Source: RUG11788 sp964578175
GTDB lineage: Bacteria > Bacillota_I > Bacilli_A > RF39 > UBA660
Length of the DNA: 64,000 bases
Assembly: GCA_964578175.1 (NCBI GenBank)
Contig: CAZOBH010000003.1
Coordinates: 27,874-91,873, forward strand
Reading direction: 5' to 3'
Each line of letters starts with the position of its first letter. Position 1 is the stretch's first letter. Positions 9,553 to 16,860 of the stretch are shown here, piece after piece. Under the pieces are notes generated by a model, which worked only from the letters and a program-made list of their open reading frames with translations, was not told where the DNA came from and did not search any database. The translations under genes and the position numbers were made by a program.

Positions 9553-9980
9553 CTTATTATGAATGGATTGATTATTTAGATAAGTTAAAACATAACGCTA
9601 TAACCGATAATGATGTTAACAAAATTGATCAAGCCAATTTAACCTATACTGGTGATATTAAAATAAGATTTCTAAATCACATCGTAGATTTAATAAACTA
9701 TAGACTTAATGCATCAGTAGATAACTTTGTTTTAAAATTAGACAGAGTTAAACAAGATCAAAATACTTTACTTTTAGAATTAGGATATATTAAAAATGAA
9801 ATGGTATTTGCAAAGAAATTAGCTTCAGTAAGACATTTTGATGAAAATACCAAAAACTCATTACTTCAAAATATACATAAGTTTGGTGAAGATATAAATG
9901 GTCAAATAAGAAATGCATTTATGAATGATACAAATCCAGAAATAGCAATGATCATAAATAATTTGGATTTAAATAGTTAG
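9549..9980 (+). CDS. Helical protein of unknown function in the AAA+ operon
   Basis: 143 aa, soluble and almost entirely helical, with no cysteine and no membrane segment. ATG overlaps the previous stop (ATGA), with GGAGAG upstream. I do not recognise it. The middle ('LNHIVDLINYRLNASVDNFV') has heptad-like hydrophobic spacing compatible with a coiled coil or helical bundle. It ends 8 nt before the AAA+ ATPase gene, so stoichiometric co-expression is likely. Confidence 0.6.
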   Translation: MTYYEWIDYLDKLKHNAITDNDVNKIDQANLTYTGDIKIRFLNHIVDLINYRLNASVDNFVLKLDRVKQDQNTLLLELGYIKNEMVFAKKLASVRHFDENTKNSLLQNIHKFGEDINGQIRNAFMNDTNPEIAMIINNLDLNS

Positions 9981-9988
9981 GAGGATTT

Positions 9989-11560
9989 ATGAACTATAAA
10001 GAAACAAAAGAAACTTTAATAAAATACATATTGGCAAGAATTCCTTTTATAGGAATAGACACTATTGAAAAAACTAGAACTTTAAATTTATTAAGAGAAA
10101 TTAGTAAAGAAACTAATACTATGATTAAAGTTCATTCTATGTCTAATGGATTTACTAATATATTAACTGGAGAAGTATATAATAACGATAAACTATTGAT
10201 GGGTGCTTTAGATTATATAGCAAAAGAATTACAAACGAGTGAAAATCAAATATATATATTAAGTGATGTACAAGAATTAGACACAGAAAATGTTACATCC
10301 AGATACCTAGCAGATTTAACTACATTAGCTGAAGAAAAATCATCAATTATTATGGTTATTACAGCTAATCCTTTATGGGTATTCTTACAAAGACAAGGAA
10401 TGGTAATAGATTTTGAATTACCTGATGAAGATGAAATATTTAATTTAATAATTGAAGAAATTAGACCATATCAAAATCAAATTAAAATTGAATGGGATAA
10501 AGACGACGTAAAAGAGATTGCAAATATATTAGTTGGTGTTAGTTCAATTGAAATTAAAAATGTAATAGCTACTCTACTTGCTAGAGGTGAATTATTAAAA
10601 GATGATAAAATTGAACTTAGATTTGCTAAAGATAGTTTATTTTCTAATATTAATGGATTAGAAAAAATTAATGTAGAAGATGACTTAGCATTTGGAGGAC
10701 TTCAAAATCTTAAACAATGGTTAGATGATAAACAAAAATTATTAGTTCCCGAAAAAAGAGAAGAAATGAAAAAAAGAGGTATAAAACCTCCACGTGGAAT
10801 ATTATTAATGGGTGTTCCTGGATGTGGAAAGAGTTTATCTTCTAAAGCAATAGCTCAAAGATGGAAAAGACCTTTATATAGACTAGACTTTGCAACTATT
10901 CAAGGTAGATATGTAGGACAAAGTGAACAACAATTAAAAGAAGCTTTTGAAACAGCAGAACATGTATCTCCATGTATATTATGGATTGATGAAATTGAAA
11001 AAGGATTAGCTGCTGGATCAAGTGATTCATCTGGAGTAACTCAAAGATTAATAGGTCAATTTCTATTCTGGTTACAAGAATGTAATAAAGATGTATTCGT
11101 AGTTGCCACTGCCAATAATGTTAATGAACTCCCTCCTGAATTATTAAGAAAAGGAAGATTTGATGAATTATTCTTTATAGATTTACCTAACTCTACAGAA
11201 AGAAAAGAAATACTTGAATTATATTTAAATAAATATTTTGAATTCCCTGGAGATGATAATTTAATTGCTCAATTAGTTAAAATAACAGAGAATTATACTG
11301 GATCTGATATAGAAGCAATTCTAAGAGATTTAGCATATCAAAACATAGCAGGACTTATTGAAGTAAATGCAAATACTGTAATAAATGCATTTAATGGTTC
11401 TGTATCTATGTATAATACAAATAAAGAGAAAATTGAAAAAATTAGAAACTGGGCAAAAGATAGAACAATTAATGCATCTATCCCTGATCAAGTACAACCT
11501 CAAAACACACCAGTTCAAAGTGCACCAGTTACACCACAAGAACAAATTGAAGTATTATAA
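9989..11560 (+). CDS. AAA+ ATPase of the Ycf46-like family
   Basis: 523 aa. Residues 1-230 form a degenerate AAA-like N-terminal domain ('YILARIPFIGIDTIEKTRTLNLL', then 'SSIIMVITANPL') as in Ycf46-type proteins. Residues 235-480 are a complete AAA module: Walker A 'GVPGCGKS' at about 275, pore-loop-like 'GRYVGQSEQQL', Walker B 'ILWIDEIEK' at about 330, sensor 1 'VVATANNVNELPPELLRKGRFDE' with arginine finger residues, and sensor 2 'TGSDIEAILRDL'. The C-terminal 40 residues are Pro/Gln-rich and probably disordered. GGAGGATTT precedes ATG. It is the last gene of a four-gene unit. Ycf46 proteins are largely uncharacterised; substrate remodelling is the family expectation. Confidence 0.85.
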   Translation: MNYKETKETLIKYILARIPFIGIDTIEKTRTLNLLREISKETNTMIKVHSMSNGFTNILTGEVYNNDKLLMGALDYIAKELQTSENQIYILSDVQELDTENVTSRYLADLTTLAEEKSSIIMVITANPLWVFLQRQGMVIDFELPDEDEIFNLIIEEIRPYQNQIKIEWDKDDVKEIANILVGVSSIEIKNVIATLLARGELLKDDKIELRFAKDSLFSNINGLEKINVEDDLAFGGLQNLKQWLDDKQKLLVPEKREEMKKRGIKPPRGILLMGVPGCGKSLSSKAIAQRWKRPLYRLDFATIQGRYVGQSEQQLKEAFETAEHVSPCILWIDEIEKGLAAGSSDSSGVTQRLIGQFLFWLQECNKDVFVVATANNVNELPPELLRKGRFDELFFIDLPNSTERKEILELYLNKYFEFPGDDNLIAQLVKITENYTGSDIEAILRDLAYQNIAGLIEVNANTVINAFNGSVSMYNTNKEKIEKIRNWAKDRTINASIPDQVQPQNTPVQSAPVTPQEQIEVL

Positions 11561-11583
11561 AAAGCAACTTAGTTGCTTTTTTT
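11561..11583. terminator. Bidirectional terminator between convergent genes
   Basis: A 9-bp stem (AAAGCAACT/AGTTGCTTT) with a 1-nt nominal loop directly follows the AAA+ gene stop. T runs follow in both directions, so it can end both the plus operon and the minus gene at 11585. Confidence 0.8.
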
Positions 11584-11584
11584 A

Positions 11585-11935
11585 TTATATAAAAATTAAA
11601 CTAAAGAGATTTACAAATACTATTAAACTTATTTGAGTTATAAGTATAGAAAATATTGCAAAGCCTACTTTAATTGATACTTCTTTTTTAGATTTTCTAG
11701 CTAAATGAATCATTGCAATAGAAAATATTATTACAAGAATCATATCTGTCCATAGTAACCAAGTAAAAAACTTAGAAGTCATAAAATTATTAATTAATGA
11801 TATATCTTTATTAATATTTATAAAATAAGTTTCATACATAGTTAAGATTAAAAAATTAATAATATCTAATATATATAATGTTCTTCTAACAATCATTTCT
11901 TGATGCCAAACTGGTTCTTTTTCTTTCTTTTTCAT
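11585..11935 (-). CDS. Three-helix membrane protein of unknown function
   Basis: 116 aa with three predicted membrane helices (about 19-37, 56-76 and 90-114) after a Lys-rich cytoplasmic N-terminus. No family is recognised. It follows the CPHC oxidoreductase gene by 24 nt, but a terminator-like hairpin lies between them, so its expression may be reduced or independent. It ends at the shared bidirectional terminator. Confidence 0.55.
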   Translation of the reverse strand: MKKKEKEPVWHQEMIVRRTLYILDIINFLILTMYETYFININKDISLINNFMTSKFFTWLLWTDMILVIIFSIAMIHLARKSKKEVSIKVGFAIFSILITQISLIVFVNLFSLIFI

Positions 11936-11945
11936 AAATCCTCCT

Positions 11946-11972
11946 ATAAAAAAAGAGAATTACTCTTCTCTT
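11946..11972 (-). terminator. Terminator at the end of the CPHC oxidoreductase gene
   Basis: A 7-bp stem (AAGAGAA/TTCTCTT) with a 6-nt loop overlaps the stop region, followed by seven T on the minus strand. It may be leaky, since another minus-strand gene follows closely. Confidence 0.65.
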
Positions 11973-12499
11973 GCTTTTACAACTACAAATATTGTACCAA
12001 CTATTATAACAATAGCTACAATACCTATAATTAAATCAGATGTTTTTGATTCTTTTTTTGATGTATTTGTAGCACCATCAGGTTCTCCACCACCATTTTT
12101 TTCAATTACATCTTTTACTTTAGTTGATCTGTTATCATTTTTATATTCATCATCTATTGCTTTAAGAATTTCTTCTCCATCACCTTCACCATATCCAGAG
12201 AAAACTTTTTCTCCAATAATCATAAAAGGAACTCCTGATGCTTGTTGACCTAATGCTTCTCCAACTTTATTCATTAGTTCAGCATTCTTTTCATTTTCCC
12301 AAACTTCAAATTTAATTAAATTATATTTAGCTTTTTCTTCTTGATCAACTGTTTCAAACCATTCATGTAATTCTTGGCAATGTGGACAAGTACTTCCATA
12401 GAATAAATATACATCTACTGGTTCTTCTCCTTCAGCATTTACTCCAAAAGGGATAAATAACATTATTGCAACTAATAAAATACTTAATATCTTTTTCAT
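11960..12499 (-). CDS. Exported thioredoxin-fold thiol oxidoreductase, membrane anchored
   Basis: 179 aa. A signal peptide (residues 1-22, ending 'VNA') is followed by a thioredoxin-like domain with active site Cys38-Pro-His-Cys41 in 'FYGSTCPHCQEL', and a cis-proline region 'SGVPFMII'. After a Ser/Asn/Gly linker, a C-terminal membrane helix (about 154-174) and short basic tail follow. The domain therefore works outside the membrane. CPHC is the DsbA-type motif, often oxidising. The neighbouring lipoprotein contains paired cysteines, and the hydrolase fusion upstream has several, so they could be substrates; that link is inference. Confidence 0.8.
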   Translation of the reverse strand: MKKILSILLVAIMLFIPFGVNAEGEEPVDVYLFYGSTCPHCQELHEWFETVDQEEKAKYNLIKFEVWENEKNAELMNKVGEALGQQASGVPFMIIGEKVFSGYGEGDGEEILKAIDDEYKNDNRSTKVKDVIEKNGGGEPDGATNTSKKESKTSDLIIGIVAIVIIVGTIFVVVKAREE

Positions 12500-12525
12500 T
12501 TTAAACCTCCATACTAATTATACAT

Positions 12526-13134
12526 TTATTTTTCATTATTTTTCAACTTATAAATGAAAAATGTAGCTATACCAACAACTATTAAAACAACAAATACTAT
12601 TATATATCTTAAAGATTCACTAATATTTTTTTCGTTTTTATTCTTTTTAATACTATCCGTTTTACTAACTTGAATATTTATATCTTTATCTAATTTATTC
12701 CAAGTAAGAACATTATCATTTATACTATCAGCATTACTATTAATAATATTTTTATCTGTTTTAAAATTTACTTTTATATCATAATTCTTACAATACTTTT
12801 CTCCACCAGTTTGTATTGTAAAATAATTAGACTCATTAATTAAATATATATCTTCATAGCAATAATTAAGTAATTTAGTAACAACTAAATCTTCTCCAAT
12901 ATCAAGTGTAATAGTTTTAGTTTTACCATTATCAATATACTTATATTCTAAATTATTTTCTTCGTCTTTAAAATTATCAGAAGCTTTTAATTTATCGAAT
13001 TTGCTAAGTTCCTCATCATTAATATTTTCAATAATTACTTCTTCATTAAAATTATTATTTTCATAAGTCAAAGTATAATTAGCAGTACATCCAGTTAATA
13101 TAATAGGAACAATTAATAATAGATATTTTTTCAT
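12526..13134 (-). CDS. Lipoprotein with C-terminal membrane helix
   Basis: 202 aa from the ATG at 13134, which has GAGGTGAT upstream; the longer frame to 13257 runs into the previous gene and is not supported. The signal sequence ends in a lipobox 'LTGC' (Cys at about 16), so the N-terminus should be lipidated. The ectodomain has two Cys in the middle ('NYCYEDI' and 'EKYCKNYD'), and a second anchor lies at about 176-196 ('YIIVFVVLIVVGIATFFIY') before a Lys-rich end. The family is not recognised. It lies between the pilin-like/SleB fusion and the CPHC oxidoreductase in an apparent envelope operon. Confidence 0.65.
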   Translation of the reverse strand: MKKYLLLIVPIILTGCTANYTLTYENNNFNEEVIIENINDEELSKFDKLKASDNFKDEENNLEYKYIDNGKTKTITLDIGEDLVVTKLLNYCYEDIYLINESNYFTIQTGGEKYCKNYDIKVNFKTDKNIINSNADSINDNVLTWNKLDKDINIQVSKTDSIKKNKNEKNISESLRYIIVFVVLIVVGIATFFIYKLKNNEK

Positions 13135-13144
13135 TTTATCACCT

Positions 13145-14167
13145 CTATAAATTTTTATCATTTTTATATTTTTCTGCTGTAGATGTATAGAAGAATATAT
13201 TACCATCATTTCCAGATACTGTAATACAATAATACTTACCTGATGAACCATAAACATTATTTAATTGAGTAACATGAGGTGTATAAGACTTATAAGATTC
13301 CCAACTAGCGCCTCTTATATCATTTGGATACCAGTCAAATTCATCTATATATAGTGGTAAAGTTCTCTTTCCTTCTACTAAAACGGATCTAACTACTTGT
13401 TGAGCTTGACTATTATCGTAACTAGAATCTCCTAATTTCCTTGCACAAGCATACCAACCACATGTTGTTATATATTGATATAAACTTTTCCCTCCAGTTT
13501 GATTATTATGAGTTCTCAGTTCATATAAATTTGCCATATGTGATGCAACAGCACTCATACCATTAGCGTCAGTTCCATATTCGCATGTAACCATCCTTGC
13601 AAGTCCTATTACTTCATCATTTGATAAATTATATTTAGTTCCATTGTAGTTACCTTTGCAATCATTTTCTCCTCCACTACCACTACCATTTTGTTTCTCT
13701 TGTTTTTTTCTTGCTTCTTCAGCCTTTTTTTCATTTTTCTTTCTTGCTTCTTCTCTAACTTTTTCAACTCTTTTTCTATTTTCTTCAGCTTTTTCTTGTT
13801 CCTTCTTTTCTTTTTCATCCTGTATCTTTTGATTACTCTTTTCTATCTCTTTATACATTGCAACAGTAGTCATATTAGCATTATCCCAACACTTTGTTTC
13901 AGTATATGGAGTTTCATTAAGCATTGATAGAAATAGATTGGTAAATGTCGGCATAAAAAAAACTAAAGAAGTAGCAATTATTTTAAGAATAATACTTTTA
14001 ACATGTTTTTTAAAATTCTCTTCACTACCAAAAACTATTTTAGCTAATTCTATAGCTAAAAATACTACTAAAAGTATAGGTACTAGTATACTAATAATAT
14101 TTATTACTGCTTTTGCATAAACTAAAACACCTAAGAACCCTGATTCTTCACAAATATCTATGAACAT
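13145..14167 (-). CDS. Fusion of a pilin-like two-helix membrane module to a SleB-like cell-wall hydrolase
   Basis: 340 aa. Residues 1-85 carry two hydrophobic helices (15-45 and 58-82) separated by 'FGSEENFKKHVKS', the layout of TrbC/VirB2-like or Mbov_0395-type pilin proteins. Residues 105-160 are a Lys/Glu/Arg-rich single alpha helix or coiled coil. Residues 180-320 resemble the SleB-type hydrolase (Hydrolase_2) fold: 'DEVIGLARMVTCEYG' with Glu196 as the expected catalytic acid, 'AVASHMANLYE', and the domain's usual tail. SleB proteins act on cortex or cell-wall peptidoglycan. Combining a secretion-pilin-like anchor with a wall hydrolase suggests localised wall opening around an envelope machine. 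The family assignments are from motif reading only. Confidence 0.65.
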   Translation of the reverse strand: MFIDICEESGFLGVLVYAKAVINIISILVPILLVVFLAIELAKIVFGSEENFKKHVKSIILKIIATSLVFFMPTFTNLFLSMLNETPYTETKCWDNANMTTVAMYKEIEKSNQKIQDEKEKKEQEKAEENRKRVEKVREEARKKNEKKAEEARKKQEKQNGSGSGGENDCKGNYNGTKYNLSNDEVIGLARMVTCEYGTDANGMSAVASHMANLYELRTHNNQTGGKSLYQYITTCGWYACARKLGDSSYDNSQAQQVVRSVLVEGKRTLPLYIDEFDWYPNDIRGASWESYKSYTPHVTQLNNVYGSSGKYYCITVSGNDGNIFFYTSTAEKYKNDKNL

Positions 14168-14192
14168 ATATTATCACCTATTTTAAGTATAA

Positions 14193-14221
14193 CAAAAAAA
14201 GAAATAGATTACTATTTCTTT
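14193..14221 (-). terminator. Terminator of the COG0523 GTPase gene
   Basis: A perfect 10-bp stem (AAAGAAATAG/CTATTTCTTT) with loop ATTA is followed by a T run on the minus strand. It overlaps the 3' end of the gene at 14212. Confidence 0.8.
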
Positions 14222-15342
14222 ATAAGACATTTATTCAACTTTTCAATAATACCATCTTTATCCATGTTTTTACCAATGAATACTATTTTATCCATTCTAT
14301 CTCCATATTCAGGATCCCAATCAGCTTCAAGTTTTGGTTCTGCTTTTCTTAATTTATCTTGTTCTTCTTTTGGTAGCATTACAAACCATTCTCCAGCTTC
14401 CATTAAAGATTTTTGAGTTCCAGCTTGTTCAAACATATAACTCATATTATCTTCATCATCAAAATAAAGTATACCTTTACATCTAATTATTGTATTATCG
14501 AATTCTTTTTCTACAAACTCTTTAAATTTTTTCCTATCAAATGGATCTCTTTGAAAATAAACAAATGTACTTATTCCATATTCTAATGCTTCACCTTCAG
14601 CTTCTTCCTCTTCTTCTTTTTCTAGTTCTTCTATCCATCCAGCTGAAGATAATGCTTTTTCAAAATCAAATAAATTAACATCTATTATTTCATTTAGATT
14701 TACTTTTGAATAATCAGTTTCAATTATTTTGGCGTGTGGTTGTAACTTTCTAATTACTGTTTTAACTTCAGCTAACTCATCATTAGTAACGTCTGATACT
14801 TTATTAAGTACAACAATATCACAGAATTCTAGTTGTTGAATAATAAGATTTTCTATATCATCATCTTCTATTTTTTCTTTTAAAAGATTATCTCCTTTAT
14901 TAAACTCTTTGCTAAGTCTTAAAGCATCTGTTACTGTTATTATTGAATCTAATCTAACAATATCGTCTAGTCCACTTTCATTAACCATTTGATTAATTGC
15001 CATAATACTTTGAGCAATAGGTATTGGTTCACATATTCCACTTGCTTCAATTAATAAATAATCATATTTTCCAGTGTCATATAATCCAGCTATTTGTTCA
15101 ATCAAATTAGTTTTTAATGTACAACAAATACATCCATTTGATAAAGGTACTAAACTATCATCTTGTTCTGTTACTAATCCATTTTTTTCAATTAAATTAG
15201 CATCTATATTTACCTCTCCAATATCATTTACTATAACTGCAACTTTATATCCTTCTTGGTTTCTTAATATATGATTAATTAAAGTTGTTTTACCACTTCC
15301 TAAATATCCTGTTAATACAGTAATAGGCATAATTCTTCCCAT
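14212..15342 (-). CDS. COG0523 (CobW/ZNG1-like) G3E GTPase metallochaperone
   Basis: 376 aa. P-loop 'GYLGSGKTT' is at 12-20, the metal-binding 'GCICC' motif at 70-74 and the guanine motif 'NKVSD' at 180-184. A CobW C-terminal domain follows from about 255. These proteins hand metals, mostly zinc, to client proteins using GTP. The His-rich linker of many family members is replaced here by an acidic Glu stretch (about 240-250). The start at 15342 is supported by GGAAGGTGA. It is divergent from the BI-1 gene. No Zur box or client gene is apparent nearby, so the metal is unknown. Confidence 0.88.
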   Translation of the reverse strand: MGRIMPITVLTGYLGSGKTTLINHILRNQEGYKVAVIVNDIGEVNIDANLIEKNGLVTEQDDSLVPLSNGCICCTLKTNLIEQIAGLYDTGKYDYLLIEASGICEPIPIAQSIMAINQMVNESGLDDIVRLDSIITVTDALRLSKEFNKGDNLLKEKIEDDDIENLIIQQLEFCDIVVLNKVSDVTNDELAEVKTVIRKLQPHAKIIETDYSKVNLNEIIDVNLFDFEKALSSAGWIEELEKEEEEEAEGEALEYGISTFVYFQRDPFDRKKFKEFVEKEFDNTIIRCKGILYFDDEDNMSYMFEQAGTQKSLMEAGEWFVMLPKEEQDKLRKAEPKLEADWDPEYGDRMDKIVFIGKNMDKDGIIEKLNKCLIKK

Positions 15343-15433
15343 AATATCACCTTCCGATGTATATTATAACATATTAAAAATCTTTAATAAATAAAATAAA
15401 TATGATAAAATTGTTATATAAAAAGGAGGAGAA

Positions 15434-16069
15434 ATGAATAATAGTTTTATATCTAAGGTATACCAATGGTTATGCATAGGACTAGTTATTACTTTTGGTT
15501 GTGGATATTTATTATCTATTAATACAAGTTTACTTACAACTCTATTTAATATATATCATTTATTAGCAATTGCTGAAGTAGTTGTGGGTTTTGTATTTAT
15601 ATTAGCAATTAATAAATTAAGTGATACTCTAGCCAAAATATTATATTGTTCTTATGCAGCATTAACTGGGGTTACGTTTGGTGCAGTATTTTTAGTATAT
15701 GATGTAGCTTCAATAATGTATGTATTTCTAGCAACTGCTATAATATTTGCTATTATGTCTTTTGTTGGTAAGAATATAAAAGCCAATTTAAATGGTATTG
15801 CTACTTTCTTAGCAGTAGCTTTACTAGGTATGATTGTATTATCAATTATAAATATATTCGTAGCTAATCAAGCACTTGATTTAACTATAGCATTCGTAGT
15901 ATTAATAATATTTATTGCTTATATTATGATTGATATAAATAGAATATATAAAAAAGATACAAATGGTCTTAGTGAAAAACATGCAGTATATTGGGCATTC
16001 CAATTATACTTAGATATCATCAATATTATATTAGAATTACTTAGATTATTTGGTAAAAGTAGAGACTAA
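15434..16069 (+). CDS. Bax inhibitor-1/YccA family membrane protein
   Basis: 211 aa with seven hydrophobic helices and the family C-terminal pattern 'IMIDINRIYKK...AFQLYLDIINIILELLRLFG'. BI-1 family proteins act as pH-sensitive calcium leak channels in the membrane; the bacterial role is unclear. An AAAGGAGGAG site precedes the ATG. It is monocistronic, ending at a bidirectional terminator shared with yidD. Confidence 0.9.
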   Translation: MNNSFISKVYQWLCIGLVITFGCGYLLSINTSLLTTLFNIYHLLAIAEVVVGFVFILAINKLSDTLAKILYCSYAALTGVTFGAVFLVYDVASIMYVFLATAIIFAIMSFVGKNIKANLNGIATFLAVALLGMIVLSIINIFVANQALDLTIAFVVLIIFIAYIMIDINRIYKKDTNGLSEKHAVYWAFQLYLDIINIILELLRLFGKSRD

Positions 16070-16070
16070 A

Positions 16071-16094
16071 AAAACATCTCATAAGAGATGTTTT
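16071..16094. terminator. Bidirectional terminator between the BI-1 gene and yidD
   Basis: A perfect 10-bp stem (AAAACATCTC/GAGATGTTTT) with loop ATAA has A/T runs on both sides and lies exactly between two convergent genes. Confidence 0.85.
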
Positions 16095-16311
16095 ATTTTG
16101 TCTTTTTAGGTACTGGATCATATCCACTACCACCCCAAGGAGCACATCTAAGTATTCTTTTAAATCCCATAAAACTTCCTTTAATTGCTCCATACTCTTC
16201 TATTGCTTCTTTTGTATATTCAGAGCAAGTAGGAGTATATCTACATAAACTATGACTATGAAAAGAAATTGACTGATACATTTCTATTAGTTTTATCAAA
16301 ATTCTTTTCAT
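16093..16311 (-). CDS. yidD: Membrane protein insertion efficiency factor YidD
   Basis: 72 aa. The DUF37/YidD signature is complete: 'RYTPTCSEYTKEAIEEYGAIKG' and 'RILRCAPWGGSGYDPVP'. The protein is an amphipathic-helix membrane-associated factor that helps YidC-mediated insertion. It follows two small helical genes by 10 nt and ends in the bidirectional terminator. Confidence 0.95.
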   Translation of the reverse strand: MKRILIKLIEMYQSISFHSHSLCRYTPTCSEYTKEAIEEYGAIKGSFMGFKRILRCAPWGGSGYDPVPKKTK

Positions 16312-16321
16312 ATTTCCTCCA

Positions 16322-16513
16322 TTATTTTATATTATTAACTGTCTTTTTAATATTATTTAATTCATCTACAATATTATTAAGATTTTCATTTATTTCATTA
16401 ATAATAAAGAAATTACCAAATTCATTAAAATAATTAATATTATTTTGAAACTTAGCAATCGTTTTATCTAATTTTTCGTTATATTCTTTTAATTTCTCAT
16501 CCATTAGTTTCAC
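16322..16513 (-). CDS. Small coiled-coil protein of unknown function
   Basis: 63 aa, almost entirely helical and Asn/Lys/Glu-rich, with leucine/isoleucine heptads typical of a short coiled coil. No membrane segment, no family recognised. It overlaps the upstream 98-aa gene by 4 nt (ATGA) and precedes yidD, so the three are co-transcribed. Confidence 0.55.
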   Translation of the reverse strand: MKLMDEKLKEYNEKLDKTIAKFQNNINYFNEFGNFFIINEINENLNNIVDELNNIKKTVNNIK

Positions 16514-16806
16514 CCTTTATAATTATCCCAATCTTCTTTTACTCTTTCAAATAATAATCTAATATTATCATAGCTTTCTTGCATATTATTTTTTGCTTCT
16601 GCTATGGCAATATTTATTTCTTTTTCATATTCTTTAGCTCTTTCAGGATCTTCTTTTTCTAGTTCTTCTATTATGCCTTTATAATCAGACATATTATTTA
16701 ATGCTTCCTTAGTAGCTGATGCAATATCACTCATTAATTTAGTAATTCCATCTATAGACATACCATAAGTTAACATTTTAGCTAATTTTTTATCTTCTTC
16801 ATTCAT
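16510..16806 (-). CDS. Small helical protein of unknown function
   Basis: 98 aa, soluble and helical, acidic overall ('IIEELEKEDPERAKEYEKEINIA'), with no cysteine. The family is not recognised. ATG is preceded by AAAGAGGATAAA. It is coupled by a 4-nt overlap to the 63-aa coiled-coil gene; the two may form a small heteromeric complex (inference). Confidence 0.55.
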   Translation of the reverse strand: MNEEDKKLAKMLTYGMSIDGITKLMSDIASATKEALNNMSDYKGIIEELEKEDPERAKEYEKEINIAIAEAKNNMQESYDNIRLLFERVKEDWDNYKG

Positions 16807-16860
16807 CTTTTTATCCTCTTTCCATATTTTAAATATACCTTTAAAACTATTTTAAGTCAA

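Noticed and set aside
13609..13818. Lys/Glu-rich minus-strand frame overlapping the SleB-like fusion gene
   Set aside because: It is the repetitive coding sequence of the charged linker read in another frame.
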